Positions 1 through 9,717 of a stretch of 34,474 nt of DNA are shown here, one piece after another (position 1 is the stretch's first letter; every line of letters begins with the position of its first letter). The position numbers and the translations under genes are program-made. The stretch comes from Bacteroidales bacterium. GTDB lineage: Bacteria; Bacteroidota; Bacteroidia; Bacteroidales; Dysgonomonadaceae. The notes under the pieces are model-generated. The model did not search any database. It had not been told where the DNA came from and saw only the letters and a list, made by a program, of their open reading frames with translations. The DNA lies in the NCBI GenBank assembly GCA_012798745.1, contig JAAZMQ010000125.1, positions 1-34,474 on the forward strand, given 5' to 3'.

Positions 1-350
1 GATTGTCGTTCAAACCCGAAACGGACGATATGCGCGAAGCACCTTCATTGACCCTTATTCGTAGTTTGTTGGATGCCGGTGTGAATGTGCGTGCTTATGA
101 TCCGGCGGCGATGAATGAGGCTAAGCGTTATTTAGGCGAGAGCATTTACTATGCCAACGATATTTACGATGCAGCTAATGATGCCGATGCTCTGATTGTG
201 CCTACAGAATGGAAAGAATTTCGTTTACCCAATTGGGGAATTTTGCGTAAGATCATGAACAATCATCTCGTGGTGGACGGAAGGAACATTTACAATCGCA
301 GTGAACTTGAATCTTACGGATTTGAATACCGCGGAATAGGGCAAAAATAA
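1..350 (+). CDS. UDP-glucose 6-dehydrogenase, C-terminal fragment (5' end outside window)
   Basis: The enzyme oxidises UDP-glucose to UDP-glucuronate with NAD+, in the cytoplasm, for polysaccharide synthesis. Only the last 115 or so codons are present, and the reading frame is open to the left edge. The TTG that the ORF track uses as a start is really an internal Leu in the family motif LSFKPETDDMREAPS, which begins the UDP-binding C-terminal domain. Further family signatures are AYDPAAMNEAK and the VPTEWKEF segment, which matches the usual EW-x-F motif near the C-terminus. The gene runs convergently to proS with 32 bp between the stop codons, and I see no clear terminator hairpin there. Other UDP/GDP-sugar dehydrogenases share the fold, but the motifs fit the UDP-glucose type best. 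Confidence 0.88.
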   Translation, partial: LSFKPETDDMREAPSLTLIRSLLDAGVNVRAYDPAAMNEAKRYLGESIYYANDIYDAANDADALIVPTEWKEFRLPNWGILRKIMNNHLVVDGRNIYNRSELESYGFEYRGIGQK

Positions 351-382
351 ATTTAATGCGTCTTTATTGCTGAAATGAACCT

Positions 383-1864
383 TTAATAGGCCCGGGCAAA
401 GATAACGCGTTGAACCGAGGGTTTTCCTGTAACCATGCATTTACCCGGAGTTTTATCTTCTTCCAAGGGGATGCATCGGATGGTAGCTTTGGTTTCGTTT
501 TTTACGAGCTCCTCTGTTTCTGGAGTACCGTCCCAATGGCAGAGCAGGAAACCGCCTTTCTCGATTTCCACTTTAAACTCGTCATATGAATTCACTTCGC
601 GTATCTGCGAAACCCTGAAATCGAATGCCTTTTGATAGATGTTTTGCTGAATCTCGTCGAGAAGATTTTTCACGCGATGGGCAATTCCTTCGCAAGAAAC
701 GGTTTCTTTGGTCAGCGTGTCGCGACGCGCAACCTCTATTGTGTTGTTCTCCAAATCGCGTCCTCCCATAGCCAACCGTACCGGAACACCTTTCAATTCA
801 TATTCCGAGAACTTCCATCCCGGTTTTTTGTTGTCGGCGTTATCGTACTTCACACTGATGCCCAACGCTTTTAATTGTTGCATTATTTTTTCGGCCTTTT
901 CATCGATTTGCCGGAGTTGCTCTTCGTTTTTGTATATTGGCACAATCACCACTTGCAGGGGTGCAAGAGTAGGGGGCAGAACCAGCCCGTTGTCGTCGGA
1001 GTGCGACATAATGAGGGCTCCGATCAACCGCGTGGAAACCCCCCACGAGGTAGCCCATACGTAATCGCGATTGCCGTTTTGGTCGGTAAACTGCACGTCG
1101 AATGCTTTGGCAAAGTTTTGCCCCAGGAAATGCGACGTACCTGCCTGCAATGCCTTTCCGTCCTGCATCATGGCTTCAATGGTGTAGGTTTCTTCTGCAC
1201 CGGCAAACCGTTCGGAGGCCGACTTAACTCCTTTGATAACCGGCATGGCCATGTATTTTTCGGCAAATTCGGTATAAATTTCCAAAATTTTTTTGGCTTC
1301 TTCTTCTGCTTCCTCTCGGGTTGCATGGGCAGTATGGCCTTCTTGCCACAAAAATTCGGCGGTACGCAAGAAAAGGCGTGTACGCATCTCCCAGCGAACC
1401 ACGTTTGCCCATTGATTGATTAACAGCGGCAAATCGCGATACGAGTGTATCCAGTTTTTGTATGTATTCCAGATAATGGTTTCGGATGTGGGGCGGACGA
1501 TCAGTTCCTCTTCGAGTTTTGCATCGGGATCCACTACCAAACCGTCTCCTTTGGGGTCGTTTTTCAACCGGTAATGCGTCACCACAGCACACTCTTTGGC
1601 AAAACCCTCCACATGCTCGGCCTCCCTGCTCATAAATGATTTTGGAATAAAAAGCGGGAAATAAGCATTCACATGGCCCGTTTCTTTAAACATCCGGTCG
1701 AGCTGCTGTTGCATTTTTTCCCAGATTGCATAACCATAGGGTTTAATTACCATGCAACCTCTGACAGCTGAATTTTCAGCCAAATTAGCTTTGATAACCA
1801 AATCGTTATACCATTGTGCGTAATTTTCGCTTCGCGGGGTAAGTTCTTTCAATTCCTTTGCCAT
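383..1864 (-). CDS. proS: Prolyl-tRNA synthetase, type 3 (archaeal/eukaryote-like)
   Basis: Charges tRNA-Pro with proline using ATP; cytoplasmic class II synthetase. The ORF track begins 19 codons upstream, but that stretch ([13 protein letters not shown]...) covers the promoter-like region. The family start is MAKELKEL at 1864, giving 493 aa, normal for the short form without the bacterial editing insertion. Visible parts are the N-terminal catalytic domain with [16 protein letters not shown] and the motif 2 region [20 protein letters not shown], the motif 3 region around [17 protein letters not shown], an anticodon-binding domain ([10 protein letters not shown] onward), and the C-terminal domain ending VIFARAY. 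Type 3 ProRS is usual in Bacteroidetes. A tRNA-Pro(GGG) lies in the same window at about 26.6 kb. No operon partner is evident. Confidence 0.96.
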   Translation of the reverse strand: MAKELKELTPRSENYAQWYNDLVIKANLAENSAVRGCMVIKPYGYAIWEKMQQQLDRMFKETGHVNAYFPLFIPKSFMSREAEHVEGFAKECAVVTHYRLKNDPKGDGLVVDPDAKLEEELIVRPTSETIIWNTYKNWIHSYRDLPLLINQWANVVRWEMRTRLFLRTAEFLWQEGHTAHATREEAEEEAKKILEIYTEFAEKYMAMPVIKGVKSASERFAGAEETYTIEAMMQDGKALQAGTSHFLGQNFAKAFDVQFTDQNGNRDYVWATSWGVSTRLIGALIMSHSDDNGLVLPPTLAPLQVVIVPIYKNEEQLRQIDEKAEKIMQQLKALGISVKYDNADNKKPGWKFSEYELKGVPVRLAMGGRDLENNTIEVARRDTLTKETVSCEGIAHRVKNLLDEIQQNIYQKAFDFRVSQIREVNSYDEFKVEIEKGGFLLCHWDGTPETEELVKNETKATIRCIPLEEDKTPGKCMVTGKPSVQRVIFARAY

Positions 1865-1899
1865 ACTGTTGTTTACTCGTTGTTTTCTCTTTAAGGATG

Positions 1900-1907
1900 C
1901 AAAATTA
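1900..1907 (-). promoter_or_regulatory. Candidate -7 box for proS
   Basis: Read on the minus strand this is TAATTTTG, matching the Bacteroidetes consensus TAnnTTTG about 36 bp before the proS ATG. A -33 TTTG at the usual spacing is not evident, so this is a moderate call. Confidence 0.4.
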
Positions 1908-1978
1908 CACAAAATCTTCAAATTTGGGAAGTTATTCTGTATAAATAAGTTTTAGTGGATTTAATTTTCTTCTTTTCT

Positions 1979-3457
1979 TCACTTGCCGATACAGAAGTGG
2001 CTGAAGATGTTGCTCAGGATTTCGTCGGTGGTTATCTGACCGGTGATTTCGCCGAGATAGAACATACATTCGCGGATATCTTGCGAAAGAAAGTCGCTCG
2101 ATATGCCTGCATTCAGTCCTTTTTTTACTCTACGAATGGCTTCCAGTGCTTTTTTTAGTGCTTCGTAGTGGCGGAGGTTGGTAACGATGACATCGTTCTC
2201 GCCGATTTGCGGAATGTGTGCCATTTCCACTAAGAGCGCGCGCAGTTGGTCGATGTTTTGTTGCGTTTTTGCGGAAATAAACAACCGCTCTGCTTTTAAT
2301 TCGGGCAGCAGGTGCTGTTTTAGGGCCGCTTTTTGAGGCGAGAGAAAAGAAGCATCTTCATCCGTTGCTTCTTGAAAAGAAGTGAGATAAGATTGTTTTT
2401 GATTCGATTCTTCCGGTGAGATGAGGTCGGCTTTATTGAAAAGCAAAATGACCTGTTTTTTGTTTAGCTTAGGGATAAGGGTTTCGGCTGTTTGTTGGAG
2501 GCTTTCTTCCGGTGATGTCAGATCGATAACCCACAAAACAATAGAAGCCTGTTCAATTTTCTTGAACGTGCGCTCAATACCGATGCTTTCGAGTGTATCG
2601 GTGGTTTGGCGTATACCTGCGGTATCGATGAAGCGAAACAAAATTCCGCCAATGTTTACCGTATCTTCTATGGTGTCGCGTGTGGTGCCGTGAATATCGG
2701 AAACAATGGCTTTTTCTTCGTTCAAGAGCACGTTGAGCAAGGTAGATTTTCCGGCATTGGTTTCGCCGATGATGGCAACGGGGATGCCCTTTTTGATGAC
2801 ATTGCCCAACTTGAACGAGTTGGCCAGTTTTTCGATGTCGCTCTCAATTTTTTCTGTCAGCTTATAGAGTTGTTGACGGTCGGCAAATTCTACATCTTCT
2901 TCCGAAAAATCGAGTTCGAGCTCAATCAGTGAAACAAACTGGAGCAATTCTTCGCGTAGCTTGTTCAGTTGTTGTGCAAATCCGCCGCGCATTTGATTCA
3001 TTGCTACCCGATGCGAAACTTGCGATGTGGAGGTAATCAGATCGGCTACGGCTTCGGCCTGACTTAAATCGAATTTTCCGTTTCGGAATGCACGTCGAGT
3101 AAACTCTCCCGGCTGTGCCATACGTGCTCCGTGCGAAAGAAGCAATTCAACGATTTTCTGCTGGATATAGAGCGATCCGTGGCACGAAATTTCAACACTT
3201 TCTTCGCCCGTAAAGGAATGAGGTGCATGAAAAATGGTGACTAACACTTCATCGATAAGCTCGTCGCCTTCGTAAATCCTTCCGAAGTGCACGGTATTGG
3301 GCTGTTGTGATATCAGTTTTTTTCCTGACGGCGATTTGAAAATACTGTCGGTGAGAGCAATTGCTCCTTCACCCGATAGTCTGACAACAGCTATTGCTCC
3401 CATCCCGGGAGGGGTGGATATGGCACAAATCACATCTTCGTTCATTTCTTCATTCAT
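1979..3457 (-). CDS. mnmE: tRNA modification GTPase MnmE
   Basis: With MnmG it installs the 5-carboxymethylaminomethyl group on wobble uridine of tRNAs, using GTP, a folate derivative and glycine. The 492-aa protein has the N-terminal folate-binding domain (IAVVRLSGEGA, residues 21-32), the helical domain with SQAEAVADLI (about 132-141), and an inserted G domain: P-loop GETNAGKST (231-239), DTAGIR (278-283), NKAD (341-344) and a G5-like SAK (about 395). It ends with the essential FCIGK, whose Cys is conserved. The stretch between NKAD and SAK is about 50 residues, longer than in E. coli. The gene starts one base after the stop of the uridine kinase gene, so the two are surely co-transcribed. 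A second Met four codons in (MNED) is an alternative start. Confidence 0.97.
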   Translation of the reverse strand: MNEEMNEDVICAISTPPGMGAIAVVRLSGEGAIALTDSIFKSPSGKKLISQQPNTVHFGRIYEGDELIDEVLVTIFHAPHSFTGEESVEISCHGSLYIQQKIVELLLSHGARMAQPGEFTRRAFRNGKFDLSQAEAVADLITSTSQVSHRVAMNQMRGGFAQQLNKLREELLQFVSLIELELDFSEEDVEFADRQQLYKLTEKIESDIEKLANSFKLGNVIKKGIPVAIIGETNAGKSTLLNVLLNEEKAIVSDIHGTTRDTIEDTVNIGGILFRFIDTAGIRQTTDTLESIGIERTFKKIEQASIVLWVIDLTSPEESLQQTAETLIPKLNKKQVILLFNKADLISPEESNQKQSYLTSFQEATDEDASFLSPQKAALKQHLLPELKAERLFISAKTQQNIDQLRALLVEMAHIPQIGENDVIVTNLRHYEALKKALEAIRRVKKGLNAGISSDFLSQDIRECMFYLGEITGQITTDEILSNIFSHFCIGK

Positions 3458-3458
3458 T

Positions 3459-5126
3459 TTAATATCGGAAACTACTTCCGCCGAGAAATTCGCGCAACAG
3501 CGATGTCGGAGGCATTTCGCGGTCGGTGATATAGTTGAAATAACTCAGAAACTTCAGTAAACGGTACGCTTCGGCATATTCGGGTGCCGTACGTGGCACT
3601 TTGGTCAAAATAGGCTCGGCATGACGGCGTATAGCAGCCAATTCGTATATCATGGCCGAATTGAACATCACGTCGGCATATTCCTGAAAAGGGAAAATCC
3701 ATTTATCTTCGCCCCGTCGCACGCTTTCCCAGCGTGCGATGGTTTCCTGAGCAGAATAGCCGCGGTAACGGTAATCACGAACAAGTCGCCGAAGCAATCG
3801 ATTGTCGGCAGTGGGAATCCAGTTGTGGTCGTCCAGTGAGATGGAGGTGAGCGCCGATACATAAATCTTAAATTTGCTATTTTCGGGAATATGTGCCGTA
3901 AGTTCCGGATTCAGTGCGTGAATCCCTTCGATGATAAGTACGCTGTTTGGATCTGTTTTGAGTTTATTGTTTCGGTATTCGCGTTTTCCTGTGATGAAAT
4001 TATACGACGGCACGTTTATTTCCTTGCCTTGTATCAGTGCTAATAAATGTTCCTCCAGCAACTCGAGATCGAGCGCATACAGCGATTCGTAATCTTTTTC
4101 ACCGAATTCGTCCAAAGGCGTTTTGTCGCGATCCACAAAATAGTTATCGAGCGACACCCCTACCGGTTTCAGTAAATTTACGAAAAGGAAAATTTCCAGT
4201 CGTTTACGAAACGTCGTTTTTCCGGAAGAGGATGGGCCGGCAATCAATACCAGACGGACCCCATCATCGAATTTTCGACTAATTTGAGCGGCAAATTCCG
4301 CAATTTGTTTGGATTGATATGCTTCGGATATCTGAATAATTACCGATGCTCGTTTCTCTTGTATGGCTTTGTTTAGATCGCCCACATTGTTCAGTCCACT
4401 TATTTCCAAAAAATGGAGATGTTCACGGAAAACATTCAATAATTTTTCCTGTTTTACTACGGGAGCCAATCGTGTTGGGTTGTTTTTATCGGGAATGCGC
4501 AGCAAGTATCCACCATTATACTCCTGAATATCGAATAATTGGATATATCCGGTGGAAGGGGTCAGGCAACCGTAATAGTAATCGACGTAATTATCCAAAA
4601 TGAGGTAATGAGCATACAGAAAATCGGATGTTTCCAATAGCAAGGCTTTGTCTTCCATACCCCGTTGGCGAAAAAGTTGTACAACTTTGGGTGTTTCTTC
4701 TTCGATGGAAATAAACGGCAGATCGGCATCCACAATTTCGCGCATTCGGGCACGAATCATCTGCAGTTTCTCAGGCGTTATCTCTTCATCGGCTTTTATT
4801 TGAAAATAATAACCGTTCGATATGGAATGTTCGATAAATATTTCCGCATTGGGTATGATATCGTCCACCGCTTTTGCCAGAATAAAGCACAGCGATCGGG
4901 TATACGTGCGCATCGCCGACGAGTCGCTTATATCCACATATTCTACCCTCTTCGGTCGGTAAACCCGGTATGCCAGCGATTCCGTCTTGTTGTTTACTTT
5001 TGCATTGGCAATAAGATAAGGTTTTTTTACCCCAAAAACATCAATGAGTTCCTCTAGTGAGGAGCCCATAGGTACTTCTTTGTACTCACCTGTATTTAAG
5101 CAGTGAATTTTTACGGTTTCTATCAT
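3459..5126 (-). CDS. Uridine kinase-like nucleoside kinase with N-terminal TGS/threonyl-tRNA-synthetase-like domains
   Basis: Likely phosphorylates a nucleoside (uridine/cytidine by homology) with ATP. I start it at MIETVKIHCLNTG (5126, 555 aa); the upstream extension in the ORF track (MVSMYKKYCIL...) has no family resemblance. Residues 1-60 form a TGS domain. About 60-220 resemble the second additional domain of threonyl/alanyl-tRNA synthetases (HSISNGYYFQI; KALLLETSDFLYAH). From about 280 there is a P-loop kinase of the PRK/uridine kinase family: GPSSSGKTTF (297-306), VSLDNYFVDRDKTP, and IIEGIHALNP. This fused architecture recurs in Bacteroidetes and Firmicutes, where it is annotated as nucleoside kinase; what the synthetase-like half does is not known to me. 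The gene is directly upstream of mnmE with a one-base gap, a hint of a link to tRNA biology. Confidence 0.85.
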   Translation of the reverse strand: MIETVKIHCLNTGEYKEVPMGSSLEELIDVFGVKKPYLIANAKVNNKTESLAYRVYRPKRVEYVDISDSSAMRTYTRSLCFILAKAVDDIIPNAEIFIEHSISNGYYFQIKADEEITPEKLQMIRARMREIVDADLPFISIEEETPKVVQLFRQRGMEDKALLLETSDFLYAHYLILDNYVDYYYGCLTPSTGYIQLFDIQEYNGGYLLRIPDKNNPTRLAPVVKQEKLLNVFREHLHFLEISGLNNVGDLNKAIQEKRASVIIQISEAYQSKQIAEFAAQISRKFDDGVRLVLIAGPSSSGKTTFRKRLEIFLFVNLLKPVGVSLDNYFVDRDKTPLDEFGEKDYESLYALDLELLEEHLLALIQGKEINVPSYNFITGKREYRNNKLKTDPNSVLIIEGIHALNPELTAHIPENSKFKIYVSALTSISLDDHNWIPTADNRLLRRLVRDYRYRGYSAQETIARWESVRRGEDKWIFPFQEYADVMFNSAMIYELAAIRRHAEPILTKVPRTAPEYAEAYRLLKFLSYFNYITDREMPPTSLLREFLGGSSFRY

Positions 5127-5216
5127 TGTGGGTTTTTTAAAGGTTGTTTCAACTGCTAATATACAGTATTTTTTGTACATAGATACCATTTTCTTTAGCG
5201 TGTGAGCAAAAAATTC

Positions 5217-5224
5217 TATCTTTG
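5217..5224 (+). promoter_or_regulatory. Candidate -7 box for the SUI1/addA-like operon
   Basis: TATCTTTG is an exact match to the Bacteroidetes -7 consensus, 19 bp before the ATG of the SUI1-family gene. A TTTA about 20 bp further upstream could be a weak -33 element. Confidence 0.6.
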
Positions 5225-5243
5225 AAAAAACTTTTCATACAAA

Positions 5244-5585
5244 ATGAACGATTGGAAAAAACGATTGGGGATTGTGTATTCTACCAATCCCGATTATCAT
5301 TATCGGGAAGAAGAAGACAAAGTACAAGGGGAAGCGATTCCCAAAGAAAAGCAGCCCTTGCGTATTTATCTTGATAAACGAAACCGTAAAGGAAAGGCGG
5401 TTACTCTTGTTAACGGTTTTCGGGGGACAGAAGAGGAATTGCAAGCATTGGGAAGATTGCTGAAAATGCGATGTGGTGTGGGTGGATCGGTCAAGAACGG
5501 AGAAATCATCGTTCAGGGTGATCATCGCGAAAAAGTGTTGAATATTCTTCTACAGGAAGGCTATGCCAAAGCAACCATTCTCTGA
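5244..5585 (+). CDS. SUI1/eIF1-family translation factor (YciH-like)
   Basis: A 113-aa protein of the SUI1 family, the bacterial relatives of eukaryotic initiation factor 1, thought to bind the 30S subunit and influence start-codon fidelity. The SUI1 core spans about residues 38-113: RIYLDKRNRKGKAVTLVNGF, then LLKMRCGVGGSVKNGEIIVQGD, then VLNILLQEGY. The N-terminal 35 residues are charged and probably flexible. ATG at 5244 follows a good -7 box. The 3' end overlaps the next gene by 23 bp, which suggests coupled translation. The family assignment is firm; the cellular role in Bacteroidetes is not well settled. Confidence 0.92.
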   Translation: MNDWKKRLGIVYSTNPDYHYREEEDKVQGEAIPKEKQPLRIYLDKRNRKGKAVTLVNGFRGTEEELQALGRLLKMRCGVGGSVKNGEIIVQGDHREKVLNILLQEGYAKATIL

Positions 5586-8500
5586 CCGGCAGCAGGTGCA
5601 GCTTATCAAAGCCTCAGCCGGATCGGGGAAAACACACCGACTGACGGCGGAGTACCTTCGTTTGCTTTTTGCTTCGCCTTACAATTACCGTCATATTCTT
5701 GCTGTGACGTTCACCAACAAGGCCACCGACGAGATGAAATCGCGCATTGTGAAAGAGCTTCATCAACTCTCGACCGGAGGTAAATCGGATTACCGGTCGA
5801 TGCTGATGGAGAATTTCTCGTTGAGTGAAATGCGGGTCGACTTGCAGGCAAAGGAGATACTGGAGAGCATGTTGCACGATTATTCCGGTTTTTCGGTGAG
5901 TACCATCGACCGTTTTTTCCAGCAAATCATGCGCGCTTTTACGCGCGAAATGGGGTTAAACGGCGGATACAACATTGAAGTGGATGAAGAGATTTTTCTT
6001 TCGGAGATTATCGACATGATGATCTTTGAGTTGGATAAACCCGAGAACAAAGAGCTTGCCGGATGGTTGCTGGCTTTCATGCAAGACAAGATACAACAAA
6101 ACAAAAGCTGGTCTATAAAGGATGATATTCAGGAACTTGCTTCGGAATTGTTTAACGAAAAATACCGCTTGTTCTCGCAAAGCGACCGCGAACGGATTCA
6201 CGACAAGAAACATCTCGAATCGTATCATCAGAAGCTGATTGAGATAGTACGTGCGTTCGAGGATGAACTGAAAGCGATAGGGGAGAAGGGGGTGAATCTG
6301 ATGGAGCAGTTCGGCTTGCATTATTCCGACTTTAAATGGGGAAAAAAATCGCCTTTTTCGCATTTTGTTAAATGGGCAAACAGCGAAGTGAAAGAACCTT
6401 CTGCCACGTTTATTAAACTTGGCGACAATCCCGAAAACTGGACTACGAAAAACACGCCTTCCGAAAAGAAATCGCTTATCGAGGCGGCTTATATCGATGG
6501 ATTGAATTCCTGCGTGAAAGAGGCGGTATGTCTTTTCAATGATTCTCTTTTTTACTTTTCGGCCAAAACCATTCTCACCTATTATTATACATTGGGTATT
6601 CTCAACGATATTCGAAACCGGCTGACGAAACAACAGCGCGAAACCGGCATATTGTTTCTTTCGGATGTTACCGAGTTGCTCAACAAGATAATCGACGACA
6701 GCGATACGCCTTTCATTTACGAAAAAACAGGCACATTGCTTAAACATTATATGATCGACGAATTTCAGGATACGTCTATTATGCAGTGGCAGAATTTTCG
6801 TCCGTTGATGCAAGAAAGCCTTGCCGCCGGTAATTTCAATCTCGTGGTTGGGGATGTAAAACAGAGCATTTATCGGTGGCGTAATTCCGATTGGCGCTTG
6901 CTCGAAGAGCGAATTGTGCACGATTTTGGGTCGGAAAATGTTTCTATGCATTCGCTTGATACCAACTGGCGAAGCGATGCAAAAATTGTGTATTTCAACA
7001 ATTCGCTTTTTCGTAGTGCTGCTGCACTTTTGCAGGACGACTACAACCGTTCGTTTGAGGCGATGCCCGAAAGTGATTTTGTGCATTATGCGCAGACAAA
7101 AATAACGGAAGTATATACGCACGTTTGTCAGCAAGTTCCTCCCCATAAAAACCCGGAAGAAGGATTTGTCCGTCTTACTTTTCTGAATGCCGAAGATAGG
7201 GATGACGATTGGAGATCGCAGGCATTGGCTCGGCTTCCGAAGGAGATTGAATCGCTGCAGGATCAGGGTTTTGCGTTAAAGGATATCGCTATCCTGGTGC
7301 GTACCAATGCTGAAGCGGTTGAAGTTGCCGAGACGTTGCTTGCCTATGCCGATGCACATCATGATTCGGGATACCGTTACGACATCATTTCCAACGAGGC
7401 GCTTCTGATTGGTAATGCTCAGAGTGTAAAGGCTATGGTGGCACTGCTGCGTTATTTTCAAAACAAGGACGACCGTACCGGGCGATTTCTTGCCGTTTAC
7501 GAATTTTACCGTTTTCATCGGAAATATTTTCCCGATGGGGCGCTGCAGGCCGCTTTCGCCAATGGCGATATAGATTTCCCGCAAGAGATGAGCGAACGCA
7601 TCGAGCAGTTGAGTTCGCTTCCTCTGTACGAAATGGTAGAGGCATTTTTTGCCTTATCGGATGATGCACTCGATGAGAAAGAGAATGCCTATGTGCAGGC
7701 ATTTCTGGATATCGTGCTGAAGTTCAGTACCGATGCTTCGTCGGATGTGAACAGTTTCCTGGAGTGGTGGGATGATAAGGGATATAAGAAAGCCCTTTTC
7801 TCGCCCGATGATCAGGATGCCATCCGACTGCTTACCATTCATAAATCCAAAGGATTGGGTTTTGGTGCGGTCATCATGCCTTTTGTTGATTGGGAAGTGG
7901 ATCATAATCCCAACCATACTACGATCATTTGGTGTCGTTCCAAGATGTCGCCTTTCGACGAGCTGAGTGTTGTTCCGTTGCGCTATTCGAGTGGTCTTAA
8001 AAATACCATTTTCAGGGAAGATTATTTAGAGGAAAAGCTCTTTGCGTACATCGACAACCTGAACCTGCTGTATGTGGCTTTTTCACGTGCAAGGCATCGG
8101 ATTATTGTTTTTGCTCCTAAACCGAAGGATAAAAAGAAAAAGGACGGGATATCAGTAAAAAGTGTGGCCGATCTGTTGTGGTTGAGCGTGACTGAAGAAG
8201 ATATTTTCGATGCCGGCGTCGAGAAAAATGGGTTGACAATTGCATTGAACGATTATTTTAGGTTGGAAGATGAGAACGGTATAGTTGAATTTGGAAACCC
8301 CGACCCGCTTACTTTATCTTCAACGAAAGCGGTTGCAACCACCTATAAGACCGGCAAGTGGCAGTCGGTTCCGTTTTCCGATCGGCTGAGACTCCGCTTA
8401 AACAGTATCGGCTATTTTACCGACGATGGCAGCCGTAATTACGGCATGCTGATGCATGAGATCATTAGCCGGGTGGAAACATTGGAGGATCTGGATAAAG

Positions 8501-8859
8501 CCGTGGAGAAGAAATATCTTGCCGGAGAGATTACCGAAGAAAAGAAAAATGAACTTCTTGTTTCGCTTCGCGAATGGTTGTCAATTTCGGAGGTAAAAGA
8601 ATGGTATTCGGGTAAATACCAAATTCTAAACGAAACACACGTATTGCATCCTGCTTTTGGTTTTAGTCGCCCCGATAGGGTAATGATTAATGACGACGAG
8701 GTGATTGTGGTTGATTATAAGTTTGGAGAGGTAGAAGAGTCGGGATACCTTCGCCAAGTGCGCTATTATGTGCAGCATATTCGAGAAATGGGCTACAACA
8801 ATGTTTCGGGATACGTTTTTTATGTTCGGCTGAAAAAAGTTGTAAAAGTAAACGGTTAA
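5563..8859 (+). CDS. UvrD/AddA-like ATP-dependent helicase-nuclease (exonuclease V beta/AddA type)
   Basis: Predicted helicase-nuclease that processes double-strand DNA ends for recombination. The 1098-aa protein carries the full SF1A motif set in order: KASAGSGKTHRLT (I, about residue 14), AVTFTNKATDEM (Ia), MIDEFQDTS (II), VVGDVKQSIYRWR (III), TNWRSD (IV), RLLTIHKSKGLGF (V) and LLYVAFSRARHRI (VI). The C-terminal 150 residues contain a RecB/AddA-type PD-(D/E)XK nuclease: HPAFGFSRPDRV, IVVDYKFGE and RQVRYYVQHI. Its start lies inside the SUI1 gene. AddA normally works with an AddB partner, but no AddB-like gene is adjacent; the next gene is a convergent esterase. The partner may lie elsewhere. 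Long antisense ORFs opposite this gene are shadows. Confidence 0.92.
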   Translation: MPKQPFSDRQQVQLIKASAGSGKTHRLTAEYLRLLFASPYNYRHILAVTFTNKATDEMKSRIVKELHQLSTGGKSDYRSMLMENFSLSEMRVDLQAKEILESMLHDYSGFSVSTIDRFFQQIMRAFTREMGLNGGYNIEVDEEIFLSEIIDMMIFELDKPENKELAGWLLAFMQDKIQQNKSWSIKDDIQELASELFNEKYRLFSQSDRERIHDKKHLESYHQKLIEIVRAFEDELKAIGEKGVNLMEQFGLHYSDFKWGKKSPFSHFVKWANSEVKEPSATFIKLGDNPENWTTKNTPSEKKSLIEAAYIDGLNSCVKEAVCLFNDSLFYFSAKTILTYYYTLGILNDIRNRLTKQQRETGILFLSDVTELLNKIIDDSDTPFIYEKTGTLLKHYMIDEFQDTSIMQWQNFRPLMQESLAAGNFNLVVGDVKQSIYRWRNSDWRLLEERIVHDFGSENVSMHSLDTNWRSDAKIVYFNNSLFRSAAALLQDDYNRSFEAMPESDFVHYAQTKITEVYTHVCQQVPPHKNPEEGFVRLTFLNAEDRDDDWRSQALARLPKEIESLQDQGFALKDIAILVRTNAEAVEVAETLLAYADAHHDSGYRYDIISNEALLIGNAQSVKAMVALLRYFQNKDDRTGRFLAVYEFYRFHRKYFPDGALQAAFANGDIDFPQEMSERIEQLSSLPLYEMVEAFFALSDDALDEKENAYVQAFLDIVLKFSTDASSDVNSFLEWWDDKGYKKALFSPDDQDAIRLLTIHKSKGLGFGAVIMPFVDWEVDHNPNHTTIIWCRSKMSPFDELSVVPLRYSSGLKNTIFREDYLEEKLFAYIDNLNLLYVAFSRARHRIIVFAPKPKDKKKKDGISVKSVADLLWLSVTEEDIFDAGVEKNGLTIALNDYFRLEDENGIVEFGNPDPLTLSSTKAVATTYKTGKWQSVPFSDRLRLRLNSIGYFTDDGSRNYGMLMHEIISRVETLEDLDKAVEKKYLAGEITEEKKNELLVSLREWLSISEVKEWYSGKYQILNETHVLHPAFGFSRPDRVMINDDEVIVVDYKFGEVEESGYLRQVRYYVQHIREMGYNNVSGYVFYVRLKKVVKVNG

Positions 8860-8877
8860 TTTATTCCCCGTCGTTTT

Positions 8878-9717
8878 TTAAACTGTGGATGGACGAATTT
8901 TATTTGTTTCGAAATAATTATAGAAAAATAAGACTTGATATTTTATGGCATTTCCCCAATAATCCCAATTGTGCACACCGGGGCGGGAGATGAAGTCGTG
9001 AGGAATGTTTCGGTAAAGAAGTTCTTCATGCAGTTTTTTATTGACTTCATAAAAGAAGTCTTCTGTTCCGCAATCGATGATAAGTTTAAGCGAATTGGGG
9101 GTGAGTAGATGCAACAGCCCTATCACGGTGTTCTGTTCCCATCGTTCGGGATGTTCACTTTGTTTTCCTAATCGTTTTGCCAGATCCCAATTGTTAGGGA
9201 AGGGCCTGATATCTACCCCTCCGCTCATGCTGCCGGCTGCACCGAAGATATTCTGATGTCGGAATGCCAGGTATAATGCGCCATGACCTCCCATACTCAA
9301 TCCGGTAATGGCTCTGCCTGATCGTGAGGGGATAGTTTTATAGTTTTTGTCAATCCAATTGACTAGTTCGGCAGCGATGTAGGTTTCATATTGAAATTCG
9401 GGGTCAATCGGACTGTCGAGATACCAACTTCCATACGCACCGTCGGGACAAACGATTATCATATCGTAAAGGTCGGCAAGGTCTTTTATGGCAGGTACTT
9501 TGGTTAACCAGCCGTCGTATCGGTCGCTATAACCGTGAAGAAGATAAAGTACAGGAAAGGGTTCATGATGAGAATATAAGTCGGGTGTAATTACCACGGC
9601 TTTTATGTCTTTTTGCATTTTTTGGCTGTGCGTAACAACAGTATCGACTTTTGCTGCTTGGATGCCAAAAGACGCTAAAAAGAACAGGAAAAAAAAGAAA
9701 ACAATTTTAGATTTCAT
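8878..9717 (-). CDS. Secreted alpha/beta-hydrolase esterase (esterase D / feruloyl-esterase-like)
   Basis: Predicted periplasmic or exported esterase. An N-terminal hydrophobic signal peptide ([21 protein letters not shown], cleavage near residue 21) is clear. The mature part is a 'putative esterase' family domain: [15 protein letters not shown] with the oxyanion-side HG, the nucleophile elbow GLSMGG with Ser141, the acid probably Asp220 (DCGTEDFF), and His249 (GVHNWDYW). The 279-aa length is normal for the family. Relatives cut acetyl or feruloyl esters from plant polysaccharides, or act as S-formylglutathione hydrolases; the signal peptide favours carbohydrate esters. It sits where era or fabH would be expected after rpmF, directly behind the fabH relic, and its start overlaps the relic's frame. 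It converges on the addA-like gene with only 18 bp between. Confidence 0.9.
   Translation of the reverse strand: MKSKIVFFFFLFFLASFGIQAAKVDTVVTHSQKMQKDIKAVVITPDLYSHHEPFPVLYLLHGYSDRYDGWLTKVPAIKDLADLYDMIIVCPDGAYGSWYLDSPIDPEFQYETYIAAELVNWIDKNYKTIPSRSGRAITGLSMGGHGALYLAFRHQNIFGAAGSMSGGVDIRPFPNNWDLAKRLGKQSEHPERWEQNTVIGLLHLLTPNSLKLIIDCGTEDFFYEVNKKLHEELLYRNIPHDFISRPGVHNWDYWGNAIKYQVLFFYNYFETNKIRPSTV

Noticed and set aside
5956-7146. 396-aa minus-strand ORF opposite the addA-like gene
   Set aside because: The plus-strand frame contains every SF1 helicase motif; the antisense protein is a shadow with no family features.
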